A DNA stretch of 64,000 nucleotides from Parolsenella catena (lineage in GTDB: Bacteria > Actinomycetota > Coriobacteriia > Coriobacteriales > Atopobiaceae), in assembly GCF_003966955.1 (NCBI RefSeq), contig NZ_AP019367.1:558001-622000 (forward strand), in the 5' to 3' direction. The first letter of the stretch is position 1. The number at the start of each line of letters is the position of its first letter. The notes beneath the pieces are model-generated. The model was not told where the DNA came from, ran no database searches, and worked only from the letters and a program-made list of their open reading frames with translations. Made by a program: the position numbers and the translations under genes. Positions 50,030 to 62,342 of this stretch are shown piece by piece.

Positions 50030-51316
50030 GTGAACCCACTTCTGGCAAAGGAAGCCACGAGGGCGCTGCTCGCGCTCGAGGACGGCACCACGTTCGAGGG
50101 CCTGTCCGTGGGCGCCACGGGCGAGACGTTCGGCGAGCTCGTCTTCAACACCTCCATGTCCGGCTACCAGGAGGTCATCACAGACCCGTCCTACGCCGGC
50201 CAGATCGTAGCCTTCACCTATCCGCAGATCGGCAACTACGGCGTGTGCGCGGCAGACATGCAGTCCGACGGCGCCGCGCTCGCCGGCGTCATCGTCTGCG
50301 ACATGTGCCACACGCCCAACAACTGGCGCTCCGAGGGCACGCTGCCAGACTTCCTCGCCCAGCGCGGCATCGTGGCCATCGAGTGCGTTGACACCCGTGC
50401 CCTCACGCTGCGCGTGCGCGAGGCGGGCACGATGCGCTGCGCCATCTCCACCACAGACCTTGACCCGGCAAGCCTCGTGGCCCGCGTCAAGGCCGCTCCC
50501 TCCATCGCCGAGACCAACTGGGTCGCCAAGGTCTCCACGCCCGAGCCCTATGACGTGGACGCCAAGGTGGACCTCGACCGCCCACGCCGCCGCTTGCGCG
50601 TCACGGCGCTCGACTGCGGCGAGAAGCGTGGCATCCTGCGCGGCCTCATCGGCGCCGGCATGGACGTGCACGTGGTGCCCTGGGACACCCCGGCCGAGAA
50701 GATCCTCGCCACCAACCCGGACGGCGTGTTCCTCTCCAACGGCCCCGGGGACCCGCGCGAGCTGCCCGAGCCGGCGGCCTGCGCCGAGCAGCTCCTGGGC
50801 CGCGTGCCCGTCTTTGGCATCTGCCTGGGCCACCAGATGATCTGCCAGGCTGCGGGCGCCGCCATCGAGAAGCTCCCGTACGGCCACCACGGCGGCAACC
50901 AGCCCGTCATGAACCTGCTCTCGGGCATGGTGGAGGTCACGGCCCAGAACCACAACTACGGCCTGGTCTTCGACAGCCTGGGCGAGCTCGACGCGGAGCT
51001 CTCCGGTGGCACCGAGGTCGTGGACGCCTGGCACGCCGCCAACACGCATGACCTGCGCTTCTGGAGCGAGCGTCGCATCGCGCCGGTCATCAGCACCGAG
51101 AAGTTCGGCCGCATCCGCCTCACGCACGTGAACCTCAACGATGGCACGCCCGAGGGCATCCAGTTCCTCGACATCCCGGCGTTCTCCGTGCAGTACCACC
51201 CCGAGGCATCGCCCGGACCGCACGACGCGGTCTACCTGTTCGAGGCGTTCCGTCGCCTCATGGAGGGTGTGCCCGACTATCTTGCCATCGACGTCCGCGA
51301 GGGGAGGCGCTTCTAG
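50030..51316 (+). CDS. carA: Carbamoyl-phosphate synthase small subunit
   Basis: Glutamine amidotransferase subunit that feeds ammonia to CarB for carbamoyl phosphate, used for arginine and pyrimidines. The 428-aa protein (GTG start, AAAGGGGAA upstream) is longer than typical CarA (about 380). It has the N-terminal ALEDGTTFEG and NTSMSGYQEVITDPSY segments, and the class I amidotransferase triad C265 (GICLGHQ), H390 and E392 (QYHPEASPGPHD). An acidic, variable stretch around residues 320-350 includes a hydrophilic insert. carB follows without a gap. Confidence 0.95.
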   Translation: MNPLLAKEATRALLALEDGTTFEGLSVGATGETFGELVFNTSMSGYQEVITDPSYAGQIVAFTYPQIGNYGVCAADMQSDGAALAGVIVCDMCHTPNNWRSEGTLPDFLAQRGIVAIECVDTRALTLRVREAGTMRCAISTTDLDPASLVARVKAAPSIAETNWVAKVSTPEPYDVDAKVDLDRPRRRLRVTALDCGEKRGILRGLIGAGMDVHVVPWDTPAEKILATNPDGVFLSNGPGDPRELPEPAACAEQLLGRVPVFGICLGHQMICQAAGAAIEKLPYGHHGGNQPVMNLLSGMVEVTAQNHNYGLVFDSLGELDAELSGGTEVVDAWHAANTHDLRFWSERRIAPVISTEKFGRIRLTHVNLNDGTPEGIQFLDIPAFSVQYHPEASPGPHDAVYLFEAFRRLMEGVPDYLAIDVREGRRF

Positions 51317-54523
<3,207 letters not shown>

Positions 54524-54531
54524 CGGCGCCA

Positions 54532-54602
54532 TCGGGGACGGGTTCGTTTGGTCCCGGGGCCGCGGCCATCCGGGGCCACTTGAACCCGTCCCCTTTGGTC
54601 CG
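54532..54602. repeat. Inverted pair of GGGGACGGGTTC repeats after carB
   Basis: One copy (54532-54557) reads GGGGACGGGTTCGTTTGGTC; the second (about 54577-54602) is its inverted variant, GAACCCGTCCCCTTTGGTCC. The two copies could fold into one long hairpin downstream of carB and serve as a terminator or transcript end. Confidence 0.6.
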
Positions 54603-54654
54603 CCGTTGTCACCAGGGCGCTCGCTGGCCGTTGATTTGCGGCCGGTGGGCGCCT

Positions 54655-54715
54655 TGTTACCCGCACGTAACAGAAAGGGCCAGTCACCCGCCTCGCACGC
54701 GAAAAGGTCTAGACT
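54655..54715 (+). promoter_or_regulatory. ilvE upstream dyad TGTTAC-N6-GTAACA
   Basis: A perfect 18-bp dyad TGTTAC-CCGCAC-GTAACA (54655-54672) lies about 40 bases before a -10-like TAGACT (54710-54715). It may be an operator or activator site for the branched-chain aminotransferase gene. No protein can be assigned. Confidence 0.4.
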
Positions 54716-54773
54716 GAGTCCCTAATCGCTTACCCAAGGCGAAGGACCGGATAGTTCGTAAGGAGAGCATGCA

Positions 54774-55823
54774 ATGGCAGTTGAGAAGAAGGATCTGGAC
54801 TGGGGCAGCCTTGGCTTCAGCTACATGCAGACCGACTACAGCTACGAGGCCCACTGGAAGGACGGCGAGTGGGACGAGGGCGGCCTGACCACCGACCACA
54901 CCCTGCACGTCTCCGAGTGCGGCGGCATCTTCCACTACTGCCAGGAGGTCTTCGAGGGCCTCAAGGCCTACACCACCGAGAGCGGCGACATCGTCTGCTT
55001 CCGTCCGGACCAGAACGCCAAGCGCATGTTCGACTCCGCCCAGCGCCTCGAGATGCCGCCCTTCCCCGAGGACCGCTTCGTTGAGGCCGTCAAGGAGGTC
55101 GTCAAGGCCAACGCCGCGTGGGTGCCGCCCTTTGGCTCCGGCGCCACGCTCTACGTCCGCCCGTTCATGATCGGCTCCGGCAACGTCATCGGCGTCGCCC
55201 CCGCGCCCGAGTACACCTTCCGCATCCTCGTGACGCCGGTGGGCCCCTACTACAAGGGTGGCCTCAAGGCCGTCAAGCTGCGCATCTCCGACTACGACCG
55301 CGCCGCACCGCACGGCACCGGCAACATCAAGGCCGGCCTGAACTACGCCATGAGCCTCAAGCCCTCCGTCGAGGCCCACGCCCAGGGCTATGCCGACAAT
55401 CTCTATCTGGACTCCGAGTCCCGCACCTACGTCGAGGAGACCGGTGGCGCCAACGTCCTGTTCGTTGACGGCAACACGCTCGTGGTTCCCAAGAGCCACA
55501 CGGACTCCATCCTGCCCTCCATCACCCGTCGCTCGCTCGTCCAGGTCGCCGAGGACCTCGGCATGACCGTGGACAACCGTCCCGTCGAGTGGGCCGAGGT
55601 CAAGAGCGGCAAGTTCTCCGAGTGCGGCATGTGCGGCACCGCGGCCGTCATCTCGCCCGTCGGTGAGATTGACAACAAGGTCTACGGCGCCAACGAGACC
55701 GTCGTCTTCCCGGCCGGCCAGGTCGAGTGCGGCCCGGTCATGAAGAAGCTGCGCGAGACCCTCACGGGCATCCAGTCCGGTGCCATCGAGGACAAGCACA
55801 ACTGGGTCTTCAAGATCTGTTAG
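54774..55823 (+). CDS. ilvE: Branched-chain amino acid aminotransferase
   Basis: PLP enzyme of fold type IV that interconverts Leu, Ile and Val with their keto acids. The 349-aa protein belongs to the long (BCAT2-like) form: FEGLKAYTTESGDIVCFRPDQNAKRM, LYVRPFMIGSG, the PLP lysine K186 in GTGNIKAGLNYAMSL and VEETGGANVLFVDG. AAGGAG precedes the ATG. It is transcribed alone and ends at a strong terminator. Confidence 0.95.
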   Translation: MAVEKKDLDWGSLGFSYMQTDYSYEAHWKDGEWDEGGLTTDHTLHVSECGGIFHYCQEVFEGLKAYTTESGDIVCFRPDQNAKRMFDSAQRLEMPPFPEDRFVEAVKEVVKANAAWVPPFGSGATLYVRPFMIGSGNVIGVAPAPEYTFRILVTPVGPYYKGGLKAVKLRISDYDRAAPHGTGNIKAGLNYAMSLKPSVEAHAQGYADNLYLDSESRTYVEETGGANVLFVDGNTLVVPKSHTDSILPSITRRSLVQVAEDLGMTVDNRPVEWAEVKSGKFSECGMCGTAAVISPVGEIDNKVYGANETVVFPAGQVECGPVMKKLRETLTGIQSGAIEDKHNWVFKIC

Positions 55824-55847
55824 TCTCGGCCGACCATGCGATTGACC

Positions 55848-55887
55848 ACGACCCCGCTCGGCCACACGGCCGGCGGGGTCGTCTTTT
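55848..55887 (+). terminator. Rho-independent terminator of ilvE
   Basis: ACGACCCCGC-N15-GCGGGGTCGT is a perfect 10-bp stem followed by CTTTTG; the next gene begins 15 bases later, so that gene is read through this hairpin or from a promoter not seen. Confidence 0.85.
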
Positions 55888-55901
55888 GTGAGAGGAGAGC
55901 C

Positions 55902-56837
55902 ATGGCAAGCGAACCCATCATCGCAACCGTTGGGGGAGAGGGGCCACTGCTCGTGATTCACGGCGGCGCGGGCCGGCGCCTGCACGAGATGAGCTCCGCG
56001 CAGCGTGCGGAGACCGACGCCGCGCTTGGCCGCGCGCTTGCGGCCGGCTACGAGCTTCTTGCGGCCGGCGAGAGCGCCGAGGCTGCCGTCATCGCGGCCA
56101 TCCACGTCATGGAGGACGCACCGTGCTTCAACTGCGGGCGCGGGGCGGCCCTCACGCTCGACGGCACGGCCGAGCTCGACGCCTGTCTCATGCTCGGCGA
56201 CGGGCGCACGGGGGCGGCCTGCGGCCTCACCACGGCCAGGCACCCCATCGACGTGGCGCGCGCCGTCATGGAGTGCACGCCCCACGTGCTGTTCAGCGAG
56301 CCCGCGCCCGAGCTTCTCGACGAGTGGGGCATCGAGCAGGTCGAGAACGACTACTTCGTGACGCCGGCCCGCGCCGCGGCGCTCGAGGAGTGGAAGGCCC
56401 TGCACGCCATCGGGGCAGACCGGCCCGAGACTCGCCACGGCACGGTGGGCGCCGTGGCCCGCGACGCATGCGGCCGCATCGCCGCCGGCACCTCCACGGG
56501 CGGCATCACGGGCCAGGTGCCGGGCCGCGTGGGAGACTCCCCGCTGTGCGGCGCGGGCACGTACGCCAACGAGACCAGCGTGGCCGTGAGCTGCACCGGC
56601 ACGGGCGAGACGTTCATACGCGACGTCGCCGCCCACCAGGTGCACGCGCGCGTGGCGCTCGGCGGCCAGACGCCCGGCGAGGCCGCCTCCGCCATGCTCG
56701 CGGGCATCGGCGCCCATGGCGGCAACGGCGGCGTCATCGTGGTGCCGGCGAGCGGAGCCGGTGTCATCGGCCGCACGGACGGCGCCCAGATGAACTGGGG
56801 CTGGGCGAGTGCTGCGGGCCGCGAGACGCACGAGTAG
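55902..56837 (+). CDS. Isoaspartyl peptidase/L-asparaginase (plant-type, Ntn hydrolase)
   Basis: Self-cleaving threonine hydrolase acting on beta-aspartyl peptides and perhaps asparagine. In the 311-aa precursor the cleavage site and nucleophile is T181 in RHGTVGAVARD; family motifs LLVIHGGAGR, FNCGRGAALTLDG, TSTGGITGQVPGRVGDSPLCGAGTYA and GTGETFIR are present. AGAGGAGA sets ATG 55902. It lies just behind the ilvE terminator and converges on an oligopeptide-binding protein gene. Confidence 0.92.
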   Translation: MASEPIIATVGGEGPLLVIHGGAGRRLHEMSSAQRAETDAALGRALAAGYELLAAGESAEAAVIAAIHVMEDAPCFNCGRGAALTLDGTAELDACLMLGDGRTGAACGLTTARHPIDVARAVMECTPHVLFSEPAPELLDEWGIEQVENDYFVTPARAAALEEWKALHAIGADRPETRHGTVGAVARDACGRIAAGTSTGGITGQVPGRVGDSPLCGAGTYANETSVAVSCTGTGETFIRDVAAHQVHARVALGGQTPGEAASAMLAGIGAHGGNGGVIVVPASGAGVIGRTDGAQMNWGWASAAGRETHE

Positions 56838-56924
56838 GACGAGGGGCGTACGGCTGCCGTCGTGTGCCGTTGCCACCGCGAGCCATTCTCGGCCCGACAT
56901 TACGCGTCGCGTTGCTGCGAAGCG

Positions 56925-58607
56925 CTACTCGGAGATGCTCGCCTCGGAGAGAAGCGGCAGGATCTGCGGCGTCACCGTGAGCGAGGAGACGCGCCTGTCC
57001 GTGCAGCGGGCGAGCGCGCGGTAGTTGAGCGGCGCGTAGGGCACGAGCTCGGAGACGTAGTCGTTGGCGGCCTGCATGGCCTTGACGCGCTCGTCGTGGT
57101 CTGCCGTGGCGCGCGCGGCGTCGATGAGCTGCTCGAACTTGTCGTCGGCAAAGTGGCTCACGTTGTCGCCATTGCCCGTGTGGAACAGCGGGTAGAGGTA
57201 GTTGTCGGCGATGGGATAGTCCGCGTACCACGCGCGGGCGCCCACGGAGTAGGTGCCGTCGAGGTAGGACTGGTACATGGCCGCGTACTCCACCTTGTCG
57301 ATCTCAACGTCGATGCCAAGCTTCTGCCAGTCGGCCTGCATGGACTGGTACTCGTCCTGCGTGTTGGCGGCGTTGGTCATGAACTTGAACGAGAGGTTGC
57401 GCTTGCCGTTGGCGTCGGCGGCATAGCCCGCCTCGTCGAGCAGCTGGGCGGCCTTGTCGGGGTCATAGGCGGCGTAGGCCCAGGCGCCCTCGCGGTAGCC
57501 CTCCATGGAGGAGGGCAGGATGTCGTCCGCCGGCTGGGCCGAGCCCTCGTAGATGGCGTCGCAGATGGCCTGGCGGTTGATGGCCAGCGACAGCGCCTGG
57601 CGCACGCGGACGTCGCTCATGACCGGGTCGTTCACGTTGAAGGCGAGGAACTGCGTGTAGAGCATCGCGCCGCCGAGGAACTGGTGGTCGGGCGTGGCGG
57701 TGTAGCCGTCCTCGGACTCGCCGTAGCTGTCCTTGGCCTGCTTCGTGGCCGTGATGGGCACGAGCGAGCAGTCCAGGCTGCCGGCGTCGAGCTCCTTGTA
57801 GGCGGTGTTGGAGTCCTTGTAGATGTTGAAGCGCACGCCGGCCACCTTGGGCGCCTCGCCGTTGGCGTAGTCGGCGAAGGCCTCGGCCTCCACGTACTGG
57901 CCGTCCTCCCACTCGCCCTTCATCTTGAACGGGCCGTTGCCGATGGGGGAGTGGGCAAAGGCGGTGTAGTCGTCACCGGCGCCGGCGCCCTCGGGCACGG
58001 GCGAGAGGACCGGGGCGGCGCACACGTAGTCAAAGTCCGCGTAGGGCTGGGAGAGCTCCACCTGCAGCGTGTAGTCGTCCGGGCAGGCGACGCCGGAAAG
58101 CTCGGTGGCGCTGCCGGCCGTGACGTCCTCGTAGCCCTTCACCATGGCCAGGTGGTAGGAGACGTTGGAGGGCTGCTCGCCCGTGGAGGGGTTGCACAGG
58201 CGCCTCCAGGCGTAGGCGAACGACTTTGCCGTCACCTCGGAGCCGTCGTGGAACTTCGTGCCCTTGCGAATCTTGAACGTCCAGACGGTGTCATCGTCGC
58301 TGTGGGTGTGGCTCTCGGCCACGAGGTCGGTGAGCTCGCCGGTCTTGTAGTCGTAATAGGTGAGAGCGTCGAACAGGTTGAAGGCCACGGCCACGGCGTT
58401 CTCGTCCTCGAGCGTGTAGGGCTCGATGCCCGTGGGGTTCTCGATGTGGTAGGTGAGCACGGCGTCTGACGAGCCACCCGTGGAGGCGGCGGTGCCGTCG
58501 GCGTCGCTCTTCTTGCAGCCTGCGAGCGCGGCTGCGGCGGCTACGGTGCTGCCGGCGAGCATGGCTCGGCGGCTGATCGGTGCGTTGAGCGGATTGCGTG
58601 CGCTCAT
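56925..58607 (-). CDS. Peptide/nickel-type ABC transporter substrate-binding lipoprotein (OppA-like)
   Basis: Extracellular solute-binding family 5 protein. The 560-aa precursor has a Tat-like signal (SRRAMLAGSTVAAAAALAGC) with lipobox LAGC. Family motifs follow: VAVAFNLFDALTYYD, WTFKIRKGTKFHDGSEVTAKSF, SDVRVRQALSLAINRQAI and SFKFMTNAANTQDEYQSMQADW. ATG 58607 follows GGAAGGA; a TTG six bases upstream is less likely. No permease or ATPase genes are adjacent, so it is an orphan binding protein that probably uses a transporter encoded elsewhere. Peptides are the likely ligand. Confidence 0.9.
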   Translation of the reverse strand: MSARNPLNAPISRRAMLAGSTVAAAAALAGCKKSDADGTAASTGGSSDAVLTYHIENPTGIEPYTLEDENAVAVAFNLFDALTYYDYKTGELTDLVAESHTHSDDDTVWTFKIRKGTKFHDGSEVTAKSFAYAWRRLCNPSTGEQPSNVSYHLAMVKGYEDVTAGSATELSGVACPDDYTLQVELSQPYADFDYVCAAPVLSPVPEGAGAGDDYTAFAHSPIGNGPFKMKGEWEDGQYVEAEAFADYANGEAPKVAGVRFNIYKDSNTAYKELDAGSLDCSLVPITATKQAKDSYGESEDGYTATPDHQFLGGAMLYTQFLAFNVNDPVMSDVRVRQALSLAINRQAICDAIYEGSAQPADDILPSSMEGYREGAWAYAAYDPDKAAQLLDEAGYAADANGKRNLSFKFMTNAANTQDEYQSMQADWQKLGIDVEIDKVEYAAMYQSYLDGTYSVGARAWYADYPIADNYLYPLFHTGNGDNVSHFADDKFEQLIDAARATADHDERVKAMQAANDYVSELVPYAPLNYRALARCTDRRVSSLTVTPQILPLLSEASISE

Positions 58608-58879
58608 GTCCAATCCTTCCCTGCGTGGCGGCGCGTGGCCGCACGCTGTCTCGGAGCGGGCCCGGCGTCTCTCGCGTGGTGCCCGCCTTGATTTCCTACC
58701 AGTCTAGTATGAATATAGGGATATGCAAGAAAAGCGTCGTCGCGGGGCGTCCCTGTAATCGCATCGTTACATGCGCGCCGGTGCCGCCGCGACCGCACCT
58801 TCCCGGGGCTAGTATATGGCCGCATCCGGGAGGCGTGGTTTCCGCCGCGTTTCCGTACCGTTCAAAGAGGGGGAGCGAG

Positions 58880-59773
58880 ATGGACGAGCTCAAGGTCGTC
58901 GAGGGCTACATGCCCTTCAAGGGCTACAAGACGTGGTACCGCATCGTGGGCGAGAACGACCTGGGCCGGCTGCCCCTGCTCACCATCCACGGCGGCCCAG
59001 GCAACACGCACTGGTACCTGCGGAGCCTGGACGAGCTCGCCCGCAAGTACCACCGCCAGGTCATCTACTATGACCAGATTGGTTGCGGCTACTCCAAGGC
59101 GCCGAGCAACCCAGACATGTGGAGCGCCGAGCTGTTCGAGGAGGAGCTCCACGAGCTGCGCCGCCACCTGGGTCTTGAGCACGTGCACCTGCTGGGCCAG
59201 AGCTGGGGCGGCATACTGGAGCTGCAGTACGCCACGCACCGCCCGAGCGGCGTGGCGTCCATGGTGGTGGCAAGCTCGCCGGCAGACATGGACCTGTGGC
59301 TGGCCGAGGCGATCCGCCTGCGCTCCTACCTGCCCCGTGAGATGGAGCAGGCCCTCGCCCAGGCAGACGTGGACGGCGACTACGACCGCCCCGAGGTCAG
59401 GGCCGCGAGCGCCGAGTACTATCGCCGCCACGTGGCCGCCGTGCCCGAGGACGAGCGACCCGAGAAGTGGCGCAAGCCCTTCGCCGACCCGGTGGGAGAC
59501 GAGGTCTACCACACGATGCAGGGCATGAGCGAGTTCGTGGTCACGGGCAAGCTCAGCCACTGGAGCGTCGTGGACAAGCTGGGCGACATCTGCATCCCCA
59601 CGCTCGTGACGAGCGGCACGGCAGACGAGTGCACCCCGCTCATCGCCAAGCAGATCGCAGACAGCATCCCGGGTGCGGAGTGGGCGCTGCTCGAGGGCAC
59701 GCACATGGTTCACCTCGAGCGCCTCGAGGAGTACAACGCCACGATCGAGGAGTTCGTGGAGCGCCACGAGTAG
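58880..59773 (+). CDS. Proline iminopeptidase-like alpha/beta hydrolase (peptidase S33)
   Basis: Serine hydrolase expected to release N-terminal proline or other residues from peptides. The 297-aa protein has the oxyanion motif HGGPGNTHWYL, DQIGCGYSKAPSNPDMW, nucleophile S108 in GQSWGG, a cap domain, Asp in SGTADECTP and the catalytic His in EGTHMVHLER. This pattern fits the short proline iminopeptidase/tricorn-interacting F1 subfamily. GGGGGAG precedes ATG 58880. It is transcribed alone and ends at a strong hairpin. Confidence 0.9.
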   Translation: MDELKVVEGYMPFKGYKTWYRIVGENDLGRLPLLTIHGGPGNTHWYLRSLDELARKYHRQVIYYDQIGCGYSKAPSNPDMWSAELFEEELHELRRHLGLEHVHLLGQSWGGILELQYATHRPSGVASMVVASSPADMDLWLAEAIRLRSYLPREMEQALAQADVDGDYDRPEVRAASAEYYRRHVAAVPEDERPEKWRKPFADPVGDEVYHTMQGMSEFVVTGKLSHWSVVDKLGDICIPTLVTSGTADECTPLIAKQIADSIPGAEWALLEGTHMVHLERLEEYNATIEEFVERHE

Positions 59774-59795
59774 GCGCGCGGGCCAGGACATGACG

Positions 59796-59838
59796 AAGGG
59801 GTTCCCAAAAGTCTCTGACGCTTCTGGGAACCCCTTTT
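59796..59838. terminator. Bidirectional terminator between hydrolase and phospholipase genes
   Basis: AAGGGGTTCCCA-N17-TGGGAACCCCTT is a perfect 12-bp stem followed by TTGTG, between convergent genes. Its loop GTCTCTGACGC matches the hairpin after phoR (30449-30486) on the opposite strand. Confidence 0.8.
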
Positions 59839-59862
59839 GTGAACCTGTCCCTTGTCCCGTGG

Positions 59863-60789
59863 CTACTCCTCGACGGGCATGCCGGAGTAGTTGAGGCCGG
59901 CCACGGCCTCGCGCAGCTCGTCGCCGCCGTGGGTGAACGCGAGCGCGAGCGCGGGCCAGCCGTGCAGGGCCTCGTCGAAGAGGTCGGCGAATGAGTCGGT
60001 GCTCGTCTCGCCGGTGAAGGGGTGGCGCCACTCGGCGTGGCCGAGGTTTGCCGCGGGGCACTTCTCGGAGGTCGAGACGCGGTGCGAGAGGGCCTGAAGC
60101 AGCGAGTGGGAGCGCACGAGGCGCTCGACGCCGCCCACGGCGCCCGCCTTGAGCGAGCCGTGCGGCTCGATGGCGCGGTAGCACAGCTCCATGTCTGCCA
60201 CGGCACCCGCGTACTCGGTGGCGGCAAGCTCGATGCCAAACGCGGCCCAGGCCACCTGGCTCATGAGCGCGCCGGCCACGCGGCAGATGCGCTCGGTGCG
60301 CACGAGCTCGCTGGCGGGCGGGCAGTCGTGGACCGTGGCGTGGCGCAGGCTCCACAGCATCCAGGTGTCAAGGTCGCTCTCGATGACGGCGTGCACCTCG
60401 CTGTCCGCGTCATAGAGGTTCTCGGCCGCGTCGATGAGCGCGTACTGCTCGGCGTAGACGAACGGGTGCGCCACGCGGTCGAGCGCGTAGTGCGACAGCA
60501 TGCCGAGCGCGAACGCCCGCCCGATGCCGGCGTCTGCCTCGGGCAGGTGGCTCACGCCGTCTCGCAGCGCCGCGAACGCGCGCGTCATGCGCCCGTCGTG
60601 CATCTCGTGGGCAAGGCGGCGGGCGTTCTGCCCGCGCTCGGGCGTCGTGAGGACGCGGAAGAAGAACGGGTCTGGGCCCTGGTTGCCAAGGAGAAACGCC
60701 AGGAGCTCCTCCTCGCTCGTGACGAGCCCCTCCGGCAGCAGCGTGGCGGAGCGCTCCCCGAACAGGTGATGGGTGATGAGTGCGGGCAT
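59863..60789 (-). CDS. Zinc-dependent phospholipase C-like protein
   Basis: A 308-aa protein of the Zn_dep_PLPC family. ALITHHLFGE at the N-terminus, LLGNQGPDPFFF, MLSHYALDRVAHPFVY and HAVIESDLDTWML carry the conserved His and Asp that would bind zinc. There is no signal peptide, so it is likely cytoplasmic and may act on a small phosphoester rather than as a secreted toxin. AAAGGA precedes ATG 60789. It converges on the iminopeptidase gene. Substrate unknown. Confidence 0.85.
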   Translation of the reverse strand: MPALITHHLFGERSATLLPEGLVTSEEELLAFLLGNQGPDPFFFRVLTTPERGQNARRLAHEMHDGRMTRAFAALRDGVSHLPEADAGIGRAFALGMLSHYALDRVAHPFVYAEQYALIDAAENLYDADSEVHAVIESDLDTWMLWSLRHATVHDCPPASELVRTERICRVAGALMSQVAWAAFGIELAATEYAGAVADMELCYRAIEPHGSLKAGAVGGVERLVRSHSLLQALSHRVSTSEKCPAANLGHAEWRHPFTGETSTDSFADLFDEALHGWPALALAFTHGGDELREAVAGLNYSGMPVEE

Positions 60790-60972
60790 GTTCGTCCTTT
60801 CATCTGAGTTACGTGCTCCATTATGCCCCCTCGGGGGCTTGCCGATTCCGCCCGTCTGCGTCCTGTCGCCGGTTTACGGGAGGCTTACGCGCGAGGCGGC
60901 CCCTCAGGCGCTACCATGGAGGGACGCGCGTCGCCCACCCGCGGCGCAACCCTGCGAGCACCGGAGAGGCCC

Positions 60973-62232
60973 ATGTCGATGACCAAGTACACGAAGCTCG
61001 AGCGCAACTGGGTGATGTATGACGTGGGCAACTCCGCGCTCGTGCTGCTCAACACCTCCATCGTGCCCATCTACTTCAACGCCATCAACACGGGCGCCTC
61101 GGCGGCCGAGCTCGTGAGCGCCTGGGCAAACGCCCAGACCGTGGCCTCGCTCGTCGTGGCGCTGCTCATGCCCGTGCTGGGGTCGCTCGCGGATTACGCG
61201 GGCAACAAGATCAAGTTCTTCATCGGCTTCTTCCTCACGGGCCTCGTGCTGTGCTTTGCGCAGGCCATCCCCATGGGGGCGCTGCCGTTTCTCGTGGCCT
61301 ACGTGGTGTGCACGATTGGCCTCAACTCGTCCATGACGTTCTATGACGCCATGCTCACCGACGTCACGACCGACGAGCGCATGGACATGGTCTCGAGCTC
61401 GGGCTACGCATGGGGCTACGTGGGCTCAACGATCCCGTTCATCGTCTGTCTCGCGCTCATCTTTGGCGGGCCTGCGCTGCTCGGCCTCGACACGATGCTG
61501 TGCACGCGGCTGTCGTTCGTGATCACGGGCGCCTGGTGGCTCGCGTTCACGGTGCCGCTCATCCGCACGTACAGGCAGCGCTTTGGCAAGGAGCGCGGGG
61601 AGGGCGAGACGCTCGGCAAGATCTGCGCCAATACGTTCTCCGGCCTTGCCAAGACGATGAGAAGCATCGCCAAGGACCGTGCGCTCATCGTCTACATGCT
61701 GGCGTTCTTCTTCTACATCGACGGCGTCCACACCGTGATCTCCATGGCGACGAGCTACGGCGCGGCGCTGGGCATCGACTCCACGCAGCTCGTGCTCGCC
61801 CTGCTCGTGACGCAGTTCGTGGCGTTTCCCTCGGCCATCGCCTACGGCAAGCTCGCCGGCAGGTTTGGCACGCTGCGCATGATCATCGCGGCGGTGGTGG
61901 CCTACTGCGGCATCGTGCTGTTTGCGGCCTTTGCCCTCAAGACGGCCACGGAGTTTTGGATCCTCGCCATCCTCGTGGGCCTGTTCCAGGGTGGCATCCA
62001 GGCGCTCTCCCGCAGCTACTTTGGCAAGCTCGTGCCCAAGGAGCGCAGCAACGAGTACTACGGCTTCTTTGACATCTTTGGCCGCTACGCCAGCGTGATG
62101 GGCACCTTCCTCGTGAGCGTCATCACGGCGGCCACGGGCAGCGCCAACCTCGGCGTGCTGTCCATCGGCATCCTGCTCGTGGTGGGCCTCGTGCTGCTGC
62201 TGACGCTGCCCGATGCCCGCTCCCGCGCGTGA
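60973..62232 (+). CDS. UMF1-family MFS transporter (Atg22-like)
   Basis: Major-facilitator-superfamily membrane protein of 419 aa with about 11-12 hydrophobic segments. Typical UMF1 features are NWVMYDVGNSALVLLNTSIVPIYF at the N-terminus, GSLADYAGNKIKFFI, YAWGYVGSTIPF, and QALSRSYFGKLVPKERSNEYYGFFDIFGRYA. GGAGAGG sets ATG 60973; the open frame upstream is unsupported. In yeast the relative Atg22 exports amino acids from vacuoles, so amino-acid export is a possible but untested role. A dispersed repeat begins in its last codon. Confidence 0.88.
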   Translation: MSMTKYTKLERNWVMYDVGNSALVLLNTSIVPIYFNAINTGASAAELVSAWANAQTVASLVVALLMPVLGSLADYAGNKIKFFIGFFLTGLVLCFAQAIPMGALPFLVAYVVCTIGLNSSMTFYDAMLTDVTTDERMDMVSSSGYAWGYVGSTIPFIVCLALIFGGPALLGLDTMLCTRLSFVITGAWWLAFTVPLIRTYRQRFGKERGEGETLGKICANTFSGLAKTMRSIAKDRALIVYMLAFFFYIDGVHTVISMATSYGAALGIDSTQLVLALLVTQFVAFPSAIAYGKLAGRFGTLRMIIAAVVAYCGIVLFAAFALKTATEFWILAILVGLFQGGIQALSRSYFGKLVPKERSNEYYGFFDIFGRYASVMGTFLVSVITAATGSANLGVLSIGILLVVGLVLLLTLPDARSRA

Positions 62233-62261
62233 CACCTGGGGACGGGGGCCAAACTGTCACC
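62229..62261. repeat. GTGACACCTGGGGACGGG repeat after the UMF1 gene
   Basis: GTGACA and TGTCAC arms enclose CCTGGGGACGGGGGCC; near-identical to 43415-43447. It overlaps the UMF1 stop codon. Confidence 0.55.
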
Positions 62262-62342
62262 GCAGTTCACCTGCGCTTACTGTGAGTGGACGGGGTATCA
62301 TGGCGAAGTTTTGCGCGGTCGCTTGCGGGGAGGGCGTGGGCC

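Noticed and set aside
62233-62342. yybP-ykoY manganese riboswitch before mntP
   Set aside because: The 110-base spacer is partly occupied by a dispersed repeat and shows no matching paired loops.
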